Origin: Pseudomonadota bacterium
GTDB taxonomy: Bacteria > Pseudomonadota > Gammaproteobacteria > Xanthomonadales > Xanthomonadaceae
Length of the DNA: 22,718 bases
Reading direction: 5' to 3'
Assembly (NCBI GenBank): GCA_023430045.1
Contig: JAEZCF010000099.1
Span: 1 to 22,718, forward strand
Below are positions 14,166 through 20,987 of this stretch, in pieces. Position numbers and translations under genes: made by a program. A model generated the notes under the pieces. It searched no databases, had not been told where the DNA came from, and saw only the letters and a program-made list of their open reading frames with translations. Every line of letters starts with the position of its first letter. Position 1 is the stretch's first letter.

Positions 14166-14884
14166 GCCGCGATCCGCTGCCGTTGCGCGATGACGAGCGC
14201 CTGATCTTCGCGCTCGATGTGCCTGATCGCGTGCAGGCGCTGGACTGGGTCGATCGCCTGGGTGACAGCGTGTCGTTCTACAAGATCGGCATGGAACTGC
14301 TCGCGTCGGGCGAGTACTTCCAGGTGCTGGATGAACTGGCGCAACGCGACAAGCGGGTGTTCGTGGACCTGAAGTTCTTCGACATCCCGGCAACCGCCGC
14401 AGCGGTGGTCAGGCGTCTTTCGCAGTGGCCGGTGAGCTACTGCACCATCCACGGCTGGCACCCGGCGATGATGGAAGCCTGTGCGGCCGTGGCCGGTCCG
14501 GACATGCGCCTGCTGGCGGTGACCGTGCTGACCTCGATGGGCCGCGAGGATCTGGCGCGGATGGGAATCGATCGCGAGCCGGTCGATGTGGTGGTGGAAC
14601 GGGCGCGTGCTGCCCAGGCTGCCGGCATCGATGGCGTGATTGCTTCGGGCCAGGAGGCGGCACCGATTCGTGCGGCGACCGGCGCCGGTTTTTCCATCGT
14701 CTGCCCGGGTATCCGTCCCGGTGGACCGGCAGGCGATGACCAGAAACGCACCGTGGGCGTGGCGCAGGCTTTCGCCGATGGTGCCGATGCCATCGTGGTC
14801 GGCCGCCCGATCCGCCTGGCGGCCGATCCGGTGGCTGCTGCGCGGGCGATCCAGGCCGAGATCCTGGGCGCACGGGGCCGCTGA
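14162..14884 (+). CDS. pyrF: Orotidine 5'-phosphate decarboxylase
   Basis: It catalyses the last step of de novo UMP synthesis, OMP to UMP and CO2. The 240-residue TIM-barrel protein has the first strand LIFALDVPD, Lys41 in FYKIGMELL, the catalytic Asp69-x-Lys71-x2-Asp74 array in FVDLKFFDIP, the TIHGWHP segment (HxxxG-type loop region), VCPGIRP in the phosphate loop, and VVGRPI near the C terminus. All expected active-site residues are present. It starts with GTG, and the bases GTGA are shared with the stop of the preceding phosphatase gene, indicating translational coupling. It is convergent with the protease gene, with a hairpin between them. Confidence 0.97.
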   Translation: MSRDPLPLRDDERLIFALDVPDRVQALDWVDRLGDSVSFYKIGMELLASGEYFQVLDELAQRDKRVFVDLKFFDIPATAAAVVRRLSQWPVSYCTIHGWHPAMMEACAAVAGPDMRLLAVTVLTSMGREDLARMGIDREPVDVVVERARAAQAAGIDGVIASGQEAAPIRAATGAGFSIVCPGIRPGGPAGDDQKRTVGVAQAFADGADAIVVGRPIRLAADPVAAARAIQAEILGARGR

Positions 14885-14891
14885 GTCGAAC

Positions 14892-14922
14892 GGCAGAACG
14901 CGGCTCACGTCCGCGCTCTGCC
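14892..14922. terminator. Hairpin between convergent pyrF and protease genes
   Basis: A 12-bp stem with one A-C mismatch (14892-14903 paired with 14911-14922) and a seven-base loop lies 7 bases after the pyrF stop and 9 before the protease stop. No long T-tract follows on either strand. A bidirectional terminator is the simplest reading. Confidence 0.55.
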
Positions 14923-14931
14923 CGTACATCC

Positions 14932-15756
14932 CTAGTGGTCGCCCACGATGCGCTGGATGAAGCTGTCGATCTCCGCCGAGGCGAGCCGTGCATAGACCCC
15001 CGGCGACCCTTCGCGAGCGCAACCCCGGCCCCAGCTCACCACGCCCAGCTGGGCCCAGCCGCGGTCGGCCGCCTTGACGAACAAGGGGCCGCCCGAATCG
15101 CCCTGGCAGGAATCCTTGCCGGCGCGGCTGGCGCACATCTCCAGCTGGCCATCCACGCGATTGCGCCCGGCGTACTGCTGCTGGCACTCCCTGACGGGTA
15201 TGAACGGCACACTGACTTCCTGCATGCGGGACGGGCCAGCACCGCCCTCGCGCAGTGCCCCCCAACCAGCGACGTCCAGCAGCCGGCCCTGCTGCTCGTA
15301 TCCGCTGCCTTCAGCGCCCAGCAGTCGCATCGGCTCGATGTCGTTCACCGGTGTCGCCAGCCGCAACAGGGCCACGTCCGCCTTCCGGGATGATGTGTAG
15401 CGCGGATGGATGTGGACCTGGGTTACGCCGATGGTTGTTCCCGAGCCGTCATCCAGTTGTGTCTGCCCCACCCGGACAGCATAGGCGCCCGGGTCGTCGT
15501 CTACACAGTGGGCGGCGGTGAGAACCCATGAGGGCGCGATCAGCGTGCCGCCACACCAATGGCGCTGAAGGGGCGTGTCACCTCGGGACAGCAGCTGGAT
15601 ACTGACCAGAAAGGGATAGGCGCCATCAGGCACATCCGTACCGCCGACGATCTGCGGCCAGACGGTCGGCGGTTTCAGGGGTGTGTCCGCACAGGCGGCA
15701 GGGCCGGCGAGCAGGGCCAGAAACACGCCGGTCGCCAAGGGGAAGCTGGTGCGCAT
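14932..15756 (-). CDS. Secreted trypsin-like serine protease (S1A)
   Basis: A 274-residue chymotrypsin-fold protease. Residues 1-23 are a signal peptide (cleavage after ACA), 24-35 a short propeptide, and the mature enzyme would begin IVGG at Ile36. The catalytic triad is His83 (TAAHC), Asp127 (ADVALL) and Ser221 (GDSGGP). Asp215, six residues before Ser221, is the trypsin S1 aspartate, and WG plus later Gly residues keep the pocket open, so cleavage after Arg/Lys is predicted. Cys pairs fit the standard disulfides. The propeptide ends Pro-Gln before Ile, so it cannot activate itself by trypsin-type cleavage. The start at 15756 has GGAGA six bases upstream. S1A enzymes are uncommon in bacteria but known from xanthomonads and Lysobacter. 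Confidence 0.92.
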   Translation of the reverse strand: MRTSFPLATGVFLALLAGPAACADTPLKPPTVWPQIVGGTDVPDGAYPFLVSIQLLSRGDTPLQRHWCGGTLIAPSWVLTAAHCVDDDPGAYAVRVGQTQLDDGSGTTIGVTQVHIHPRYTSSRKADVALLRLATPVNDIEPMRLLGAEGSGYEQQGRLLDVAGWGALREGGAGPSRMQEVSVPFIPVRECQQQYAGRNRVDGQLEMCASRAGKDSCQGDSGGPLFVKAADRGWAQLGVVSWGRGCAREGSPGVYARLASAEIDSFIQRIVGDH

Positions 15757-16033
15757 GGTCGATCTCCGCAATGCCGACACAGCGTCGGCCCCTTCATCCC
15801 AGCCGGGATCCGCAGCAGGTGCTGTGACTGGTTACGCATGAAGGACTGCGGCAGCGTGTGCCCTACAGCGACATCAGGGCTTGCCGGACACGCCCAGCGC
15901 CGCCGACGCGCTTTTCGTCCGCCCTTGTGATTCAATGGTTTGGAAGAATCACCGGCAGTACGGACACCGCTGCCTTGCTGCTGCCACATCGGACCCGTCA
16001 AGATGCAGGCCGGTCTGGGGAGTCCGAACCACG
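15757..16033. other. 277-base divergent intergenic region
   Basis: This is the longest gene-free stretch in the window. It holds a small hairpin GCCGAC-N5-GTCGGC at 15773-15789 in the leader of the protease gene, ATCCC-N4-GGGAT at 15796-15809, and the 7-bp inverted repeat at 15927-15952. GGGGAG at 16017-16022 is the probable ribosome binding site of the downstream lipoprotein. The open frame that covers 15881-16033 lacks a start signal and any recognisable sequence. No clear sigma-70 promoter pair was found. Confidence 0.6.
15927..15952. promoter_or_regulatory. Candidate operator: perfect 7-bp inverted repeat with 12-base spacer
   Basis: GTGATTC (15927-15933) and GAATCAC (15946-15952) are perfect inverted arms separated by AATGGTTTGGAA, in a locally AT-rich patch. 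Arm centres are 19 bases apart, about two helical turns, as for a dimeric regulator. It lies 81 bases before the lipoprotein-plsB unit and 170 before the divergent protease start. It could also fold as an RNA hairpin with a large loop. No regulator is known. Confidence 0.4.
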
Positions 16034-16984
16034 ATGTCGACAATGAACCGGCGCGCGCTGCGCCACGCATGGGCCTTCGGTACGTTGGCACTGCTGTCGC
16101 TGGCGGCCTGCCGCAAGGATGCTCCTGATCCTGCCGTTCCCGCCGCCGAGCCGGTGGCTGCAGTGCAGGCGATGGCGCGGGCGATCGCCGACAACGATCT
16201 GGTCGCATATGCCCGGCTGTCGGTACCGCCGGACCAGTTCAGCCGGCTGGAACAGGCCTGGGCGCAGGGGCACAGCCGCTGGCCGCTGACCGAGCTGCCC
16301 CTGCATGACCAGTTGCTGCCCATGCTGCAGGCCTTGTCGGCGGACGACGCCAGCGGTCAGCTGCAGCGCAGCTTCGATCGCCAGCTGGCCGGCCAGGCCG
16401 CTGCGGTACGCCAGGCGGCACAGTCGATGGGACTGTTCGGCGTGCAGTACCTGCGGCACCAGACGATCTACACGCCCAGCCAGCAGGCGCATTACATCCA
16501 GGTGGTGGAAACGCTGGCGGCGTGGGCCGGCGGCGCGCCACTGAGCGATCGTGCGCGGGCGCGCGCCAGCATCGCCGCGCTGATCCAGGCCGCCCGGACA
16601 GCGGGAATCACCGACGATGCCGGGTTGCAGCAGGCCGGCATGGTGTCCAGCCTGGGCCAGCTGGGGCCCTTCATCGGCACCCTGAAGACGGTGCTGGCCA
16701 GCTATGGACTGGATCTGGACACCTCGTTGCGCGGGGTTGCCGGCGACGTGCTGTCGCTGCAGGGCGACAACGCCCTGGTGGGCCTGCAGTATCCGCTGGC
16801 TGGAAAGACCATCACGTTGCAGATTCCGCTGACGCGTCGCGAAGGGCACTGGTATCTCACCCGCACGCTGGCCGATACCGATGCATTGCTGCGTGGCGCG
16901 CAGGCTGCCGAAGCCGCGTCGACGGCCGTCCCCGAACTGCCTGCGGGCACCGGGGAAGCTGCGGACCCCCCGGCTAAGCCATAA
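16034..16984 (+). CDS. Uncharacterised lipoprotein coupled to plsB
   Basis: A 316-residue predicted lipoprotein: basic start MSTMNRRALRHAW, hydrophobic core, then LAAC (Cys26 by this start) followed by Arg. The body is mostly alpha-helical, Ala- and Gln-rich, with a C-terminal segment of alternating strands (TITLQIPLTRREGHWYLTRT) and an Ala/Pro-rich tail. I recognise no family, although the N-terminal half (residues about 40-70, a repeated AVQAMARAIADNDLVAYARL pattern) recalls domains that sense or bind in the periplasm. ATG 16034 has GGGGAG eleven bases upstream; ATG 16043 is the alternative. Its TAA shares one base with the plsB ATG (TAATG), which strongly suggests co-translation and perhaps a joint envelope role. 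The function is unknown. Confidence 0.78.
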   Translation: MSTMNRRALRHAWAFGTLALLSLAACRKDAPDPAVPAAEPVAAVQAMARAIADNDLVAYARLSVPPDQFSRLEQAWAQGHSRWPLTELPLHDQLLPMLQALSADDASGQLQRSFDRQLAGQAAAVRQAAQSMGLFGVQYLRHQTIYTPSQQAHYIQVVETLAAWAGGAPLSDRARARASIAALIQAARTAGITDDAGLQQAGMVSSLGQLGPFIGTLKTVLASYGLDLDTSLRGVAGDVLSLQGDNALVGLQYPLAGKTITLQIPLTRREGHWYLTRTLADTDALLRGAQAAEAASTAVPELPAGTGEAADPPAKP

Positions 16985-19620
16985 TGGCGCCGATGCCGAA
17001 ACAGAATCCGCTGCCGTTTCCCGGCGAACAATCCGAGCAGACTCCCGCCGATGCGGCGATGGAGTCCCCGAAGCCTCTCGACGCCCCCGTGCCGGCGCCG
17101 GTTGCTGCCGCGCGCGTAGCGTCCGGCCGCCGGCCGTGGTGGGCGCGCCTGCTGGGCCGCCTGGCCGAACCGTGGCTGTCGCTGGACATCGAGCCGGAGG
17201 ACCCGGGACGTTACAACGATGGCCGGCCTGTCATCTACGTGCTGGAAGACTACGGACTGTCCAACGCGCTGATCCTGGACAAGGCCTGCCGCGAAGCAGG
17301 CCTGCCTTCGCCGCTGGTGCCGCTGCCCGGCGATCCCACCGGCCGTCGCCGCGCCTACGTGGCGCTGTCGCGGCGCAGTTCCAGCAACTCGATCATTCCT
17401 GAACAGCGTGGTGCCCGGACCCATTCGGATTCACTGGCCAAGGTCCTGCAGGCGCACCGTGCGCGTGGCGACCTGGACGTGCACCTTGTGCCGGTATCGA
17501 TCTTCGTCGGCCGTGCGCCGGACAAGCAGAGCGGCTGGTTCGCCGTGCTCTTCTCCGAGAACTGGGCGCTGGTGGGGCGTTTCCGGCGCCTGCTGGCGGT
17601 GCTGCTGAACGGGCGCAGCACCATCGTCCGGTTCGCGCCGCCGATCTCGCTGCGTTCGACGGTCGATGAGGGCTTGGACCCCGAGCGCACCGTACGCAAG
17701 CTGCAGCGCGTGCTGCGCACGCATTTCCGGCGTATCCGCGAGGCGGTGATCGGGCCGGACCTGTCCACTCGCCGCCTGCTGGTGGACAAGGTACTGGCCG
17801 CTGACACCGTGCGCGAGGCGATCGCCGCGCAGGCGCGTCGCGACAACAGCAAGCCGGCCGACGCCTGGCGCAAGGCACACGCCTACGCCTGGGAAGTGGC
17901 CGCCGATTACTCCAGTCCCGTGGTGCGCTCGGCCAGCTTCATGCTGAGCCATGTGTGGAACCGGATCTACGCCGGTGTGCTGGTCCATCACCTGGACAAG
18001 TTCAAGGCCGCCGCGCCGGGCCACGAAGTGGTCTACGTGCCCAGCCACCGCAGCCACATGGATTACCTGCTGCTGTCCTACCTGCTGTACGACCGTGGCA
18101 TCGTGCCGCCGCACATCGTGGCCGGCATCAACCTCAACCTGCCGGTGGTCGGCACGCTGCTGCGCAAGGGCGGCGCCTTCTTCATCCGCCGTTCCATCCG
18201 TGGCAACGCGCTGTATTCGGCGGTGCTCAGCGAGTATGTGGCGCAGCTGGTCGCTGGCGGCTACTCGATCGAATACTTCGTCGAAGGCGGGCGTTCGCGT
18301 ACCGGGCGTCTGCTGCAGCCCAAGGGCGGCATGATCTCGATGACGCTGCGTGCGTTCCTGCGCCAGCCACGCAAGCCGGTGCTGTTCCAGCCGATCTACA
18401 TCGGCTACGAGAAGCTGATGGAAGGCGGCAGCTATCTGGACGAGCTGTCCGGCCGGCCGAAGGAAAAGGAATCGATCTGGTCGCTGTTGTGGGGCATCCC
18501 CAAGGTGCTCAAGCAGAACTACGGCCAGGTGGTGGTGAACTTCGGCGAACCCATCGCGCTGAACGACGTGCTGGCCGAGAAGGCACCGGAGTGGGATGGC
18601 CAGGCGGTGGCCGAGGACGAGAAGCCGTCGTGGCTGTCGACGACGGTGGATACGCTGGCCGATTCCATCCAGGTGCACATCAACGCCGCTGCCGACGTCA
18701 ATCCGATCAACCTGATCGCGCTGGCGCTGCTGTCCACGCCGAAGCACGCCATGGGCGAGGCCGACCTGATCGCGCAGATCCAGCTGTGCAAGACGCTGCT
18801 GGAGCAAATGCCGTATTCCGGACGGGTGACGGTGACTCCGCATTCGCCCGAGCGCATCATCGCCCACGCCGAAGACATCAACGTACTCACGCGCGTGAAG
18901 CATCCGCTCGGCGACGTGCTCAGCGTCAGCGGCGACACCGCCGTGCTGCTGAGTTACTTCCGCAACAACGTCCTGCATCTATTCACCGCATCGTCGTGGG
19001 TGGCGTGCTGCTTCCAGAACAACCGTCGCATGGGCCGTGCCGGCCTGGTGCGGCTGGGGCGCATCGTGTATCCGTTCCTGCAGGCCGAGTTGTTCCTGCC
19101 GTGGACCGAAGACGAATTCGCGCAGCGCATCGAGCAGACCATCGACCTGTTCATCCGCGAAGGCCTGCTGCTGCAGGTCGGAGAGGACGAGGGCGGCGTG
19201 CTGGCGCGCAACACCGGGCAGACCGACGAAGTGTTCCGCCTGCGGGCGATCGGGCACTCGCTGCAGCAGGCCTTCGAGCGTTACTACATCACCATTTCCG
19301 TGCTGGTGAAGAACGGTCCCGGCACGCTGGGTGCGGCGGAACTGGAAAGCCTCTGCCAGCAGGCCGCGCAGCGTCTGAGCCTGCTGTATGCGCCGGCCGC
19401 GCCGGAGTTCTTCGACAGGACGCTGTTCCGTGGCTTCATCCAGAAGCTGCGCGAGCTGCGCCTGGTGTGGCCCGACGAGAACAGCAAGCTGATGTTCGAT
19501 GAACGCCTGGATGCGTGGGCCAAGGATGCCAAGTTCATCCTCGGCCGCGAGCTGCGGCACACCATCGAGCGGGTGAGCCCGGAAGCGGCCAGGCCCGAAG
19601 AGGCCGCACCGCAGGATTGA
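16984..19620 (+). CDS. plsB: Glycerol-3-phosphate 1-O-acyltransferase
   Basis: This inner-membrane enzyme adds the first acyl chain to glycerol-3-phosphate, starting phospholipid synthesis. The 878-residue product has all four acyltransferase blocks: His355-x4-Asp360 in SHRSHMDYLLLSYLL, GGAFFIRR near 397-403, EGGRSRTG at 434-441, and FQPIYIGYEKLMEG near 468-480. It is about 70 residues longer than E. coli PlsB (about 807), mainly from a Pro/Ala-rich N-terminal tail and a longer C terminus. The ATG at 16984 overlaps the preceding stop; a second ATG at 16993 lies seven bases after CATAAT (16980-16985) and could be a leaderless alternative that removes three residues. It is convergent with the DUF465 gene. 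Confidence 0.96.
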   Translation: MAPMPKQNPLPFPGEQSEQTPADAAMESPKPLDAPVPAPVAAARVASGRRPWWARLLGRLAEPWLSLDIEPEDPGRYNDGRPVIYVLEDYGLSNALILDKACREAGLPSPLVPLPGDPTGRRRAYVALSRRSSSNSIIPEQRGARTHSDSLAKVLQAHRARGDLDVHLVPVSIFVGRAPDKQSGWFAVLFSENWALVGRFRRLLAVLLNGRSTIVRFAPPISLRSTVDEGLDPERTVRKLQRVLRTHFRRIREAVIGPDLSTRRLLVDKVLAADTVREAIAAQARRDNSKPADAWRKAHAYAWEVAADYSSPVVRSASFMLSHVWNRIYAGVLVHHLDKFKAAAPGHEVVYVPSHRSHMDYLLLSYLLYDRGIVPPHIVAGINLNLPVVGTLLRKGGAFFIRRSIRGNALYSAVLSEYVAQLVAGGYSIEYFVEGGRSRTGRLLQPKGGMISMTLRAFLRQPRKPVLFQPIYIGYEKLMEGGSYLDELSGRPKEKESIWSLLWGIPKVLKQNYGQVVVNFGEPIALNDVLAEKAPEWDGQAVAEDEKPSWLSTTVDTLADSIQVHINAAADVNPINLIALALLSTPKHAMGEADLIAQIQLCKTLLEQMPYSGRVTVTPHSPERIIAHAEDINVLTRVKHPLGDVLSVSGDTAVLLSYFRNNVLHLFTASSWVACCFQNNRRMGRAGLVRLGRIVYPFLQAELFLPWTEDEFAQRIEQTIDLFIREGLLLQVGEDEGGVLARNTGQTDEVFRLRAIGHSLQQAFERYYITISVLVKNGPGTLGAAELESLCQQAAQRLSLLYAPAAPEFFDRTLFRGFIQKLRELRLVWPDENSKLMFDERLDAWAKDAKFILGRELRHTIERVSPEAARPEEAAPQD

Positions 19621-19628
19621 CCCGGGTC

Positions 19629-19693
19629 GGGCCGGCCGCTGGCCGGCAACGATCGTGGGAGTGTCGCGGTGCCTCGCCAGCGACCTGCACGAT
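19629..19693. repeat. REP-like hairpin pair between plsB and the DUF465 gene
   Basis: The first hairpin, GCCGGCC-GCT-GGCCGGC (19631-19647), belongs to the same family as those at 16-38 and 3521-3543. The second is a longer imperfect stem, ATCGTG / CACGAT (19652-19657 with 19688-19693) enclosing GTCGC / GCGAC (19663-19667 with 19680-19684). They occupy most of the 98-base convergent spacer and probably end plsB transcription. A paired arrangement is typical of REP elements. Confidence 0.55.
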
Positions 19694-19709
19694 GCCCCTG
19701 CTCCCGGAA

Positions 19710-19727
19710 CCGGCGTCGTTACGCCGG
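19710..19727 (-). terminator. Hairpin over the stop codon of the DUF465 gene
   Basis: CCGGCGT-CGTT-ACGCCGG is a perfect 7-bp stem with a four-base loop that contains part of the stop codon (19719-19721). No T-tract follows. It could protect or end the short mRNA, but overlap with the coding end makes a terminator uncertain. Confidence 0.3.
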
Positions 19728-19922
19728 CTCGTCGGGAATCTGCAGGCTCTCCAGGCGCGCGATGCAGTCCTTCAGCTGCAGCCTGCGTTTCTTCAGGCGC
19801 TTGGACTCCAGGTCGTCCTCGCCGTTGGCGGCCATCCGTGTGATGCGTTCATCCAGGGCGCGATGCTCCGCACGCAGCGACAGCAGGCGTTCGACGATCT
19901 CGGCGGGTGAATAGGTGTCCAC
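19719..19922 (-). CDS. Small YdcH/DUF465 family protein
   Basis: A 67-residue, highly charged, all-helical protein. The segment from about residue 13 to 62 (LSLRAEHRALDERI, a Gly-Glu-Asp turn, then LKKRRLQLKDCIARLE) is the DUF465/YdcH pattern of two antiparallel helices. The function is unknown; these small proteins are widespread in Proteobacteria. No ATG is available, and the frame is open far upstream. I chose the GTG at 19922 because TATGCT (19929-19934, minus strand) ends exactly six bases before it, the leaderless geometry seen for mutM, tdk and ttcA. The GTG five codons further upstream (19937) is the alternative and would give 72 residues. It is divergent from ttcA. Confidence 0.85.
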   Translation of the reverse strand: MDTYSPAEIVERLLSLRAEHRALDERITRMAANGEDDLESKRLKKRRLQLKDCIARLESLQIPDEPA

Positions 19923-19928
19923 GTCCAG

Positions 19929-19934
19929 AGCATA
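19929..19934 (-). promoter_or_regulatory. -10 element of the DUF465 gene, predicted leaderless GTG start
   Basis: On the minus strand TATGCT-N6-GTG places the transcription start on the GTG codon at 19922. It helps decide between the two possible GTG starts, since the other would lie upstream of the transcript. Confidence 0.4.
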
Positions 19935-20000
19935 CACAGCCGCGATGACCGCCGGGAGAACCCGCCCCGGCGACGGTGCTTGCGGCCGGGATCGAGCCGG

Positions 20001-20006
20001 TAGAAT
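20001..20006 (+). promoter_or_regulatory. -10 element of ttcA, predicted leaderless start
   Basis: TAGAAT is followed by six bases and the ttcA ATG at 20013. TTGCGG at 19980-19985 could be a -35 with a slightly short 15-base spacer. No Shine-Dalgarno is present. Confidence 0.5.
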
Positions 20007-20012
20007 GGACGG

Positions 20013-20987
20013 ATGAATGCCGCCGTTCCCCTGCCCGATCCACTGCCACGCGCCGCCCATGCGCCTGATGCAGGTGCCTGCGTGCAGGAAACGCTGGGCC
20101 GGCGCCTGCGCCGCCAGGTCGGCCAGGCGATCGCCGACTACGGGATGATCGAGGCCGGCGACAAGGTGATGGTCTGCCTGTCCGGCGGCAAGGACAGCCA
20201 TACCCTGCTGGACATGCTGCTGCAGCTGCGCAGGAAGGCGCCCGTGCCGTTCGAACTGGTGGCGGTCAACCTGGACCAGAAGCAGCCCGGGTTCCCGGCG
20301 CATGTGCTGCCGGAGTATCTGGCCGCGCTCGACGTGCCGTACCAGATCATCGAACAGGACACCTATTCGGTGGTCACCCGGGTGATTCCCGAGGGCGGCA
20401 CGCTGTGTTCACTGTGTTCCCGGATGCGTCGCGGCGCGCTGTACCGGCATGCCGGTATCCATGGCTTCACGAAGATCGCGCTCGGCCACCATCGCGACGA
20501 CATGGTGGCGACGTTGTTCATGAACCTGTTCCACCATGCCCGGCTGTCGGGCATGCCGCCGAAGCTGCGCAGCGATGATGGCCGGCACGTGGTGATCCGT
20601 CCGCTGGCCTACGTGCGCGAACATGACATCGCCGCCTACGCGCAGGCGCGACGCTTCCCGATCATTCCCTGCACCCTGTGCGGCAGCCAGCCGAACCTGC
20701 AGCGCGCCCAGGTGGGAAGGATGCTGGCCCAGTGGGATCGCGAGCATCCGGGGCGTGTCGACCAGATCGCCCGTGCCATGGCCAACATCGAGCCTTCGCA
20801 GCTGGCTGATCCACGCCGGTTCGATTTTCTGTCGCTGACCCGCGATCCTGCCGCGGCCTGCGACGTTCCTCCATCGTCGGCCGGCATCGCATCGCCGGCC
20901 GGCGCAGCCCATGAGACGGCTGCCGGTCACGCTGGCGCGTCTTCGTCCTCTTCTGCCCCTGGAAATCCATGTTCTTTCGCAACCTGA
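20013..20987 (+). CDS. ttcA: tRNA 2-thiocytidine(32) synthetase TtcA
   Basis: It uses ATP and an iron-sulfur cluster to put sulfur on cytidine 32 of some tRNAs. The 324-residue protein has the PP-loop SGGKDS at 57-62 and the two cysteine pairs of the TtcA group, Cys132-x2-Cys135 (CSLC) and Cys220-x2-Cys223 (CTLC), which with the PP-loop mark the family. The GHHRDDMVATLFMNLFHH block lies between them. The conserved part ends near DFLSL (about residue 275). The last 45 or so residues are a low-complexity Ala/Ser/Gly tail, and the final 19 bases overlap the start of rdgC in another frame. An ATG with -10-like TAGAAT six bases upstream supports the start. Confidence 0.96.
   Translation: MNAAVPLPDPLPRAAHAPDAGACVQETLGRRLRRQVGQAIADYGMIEAGDKVMVCLSGGKDSHTLLDMLLQLRRKAPVPFELVAVNLDQKQPGFPAHVLPEYLAALDVPYQIIEQDTYSVVTRVIPEGGTLCSLCSRMRRGALYRHAGIHGFTKIALGHHRDDMVATLFMNLFHHARLSGMPPKLRSDDGRHVVIRPLAYVREHDIAAYAQARRFPIIPCTLCGSQPNLQRAQVGRMLAQWDREHPGRVDQIARAMANIEPSQLADPRRFDFLSLTRDPAAACDVPPSSAGIASPAGAAHETAAGHAGASSSSSAPGNPCSFAT

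Noticed and set aside
12891..14393. 500-residue minus-strand frame overlapping yceH, the HAD phosphatase and pyrF
   Set aside because: It is antisense to two solid genes and out of frame with yceH, with no domain or start signal.
14153..15265. 370-residue minus-strand frame over pyrF and the protease
   Set aside because: It is antisense to pyrF and out of frame with the protease; its sequence is not protein-like.
15881..16033. N-terminal extension of the plsB-linked lipoprotein
   Set aside because: It would place about 50 residues before the signal peptide and abolish lipoprotein export; the ATG at 16034 has a ribosome binding site.
17431..18978. 515-residue open frame antisense to plsB
   Set aside because: It is opposite the conserved acyltransferase core, has no recognisable domain, and its composition (His, Gln, Arg, Val rich) is the usual antisense shadow of a GC-rich gene.
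19923..20303. Longer version of the DUF465 protein (194 residues)
   Set aside because: The extension is antisense to ttcA and not DUF465-like; the small helical domain begins near 19922.
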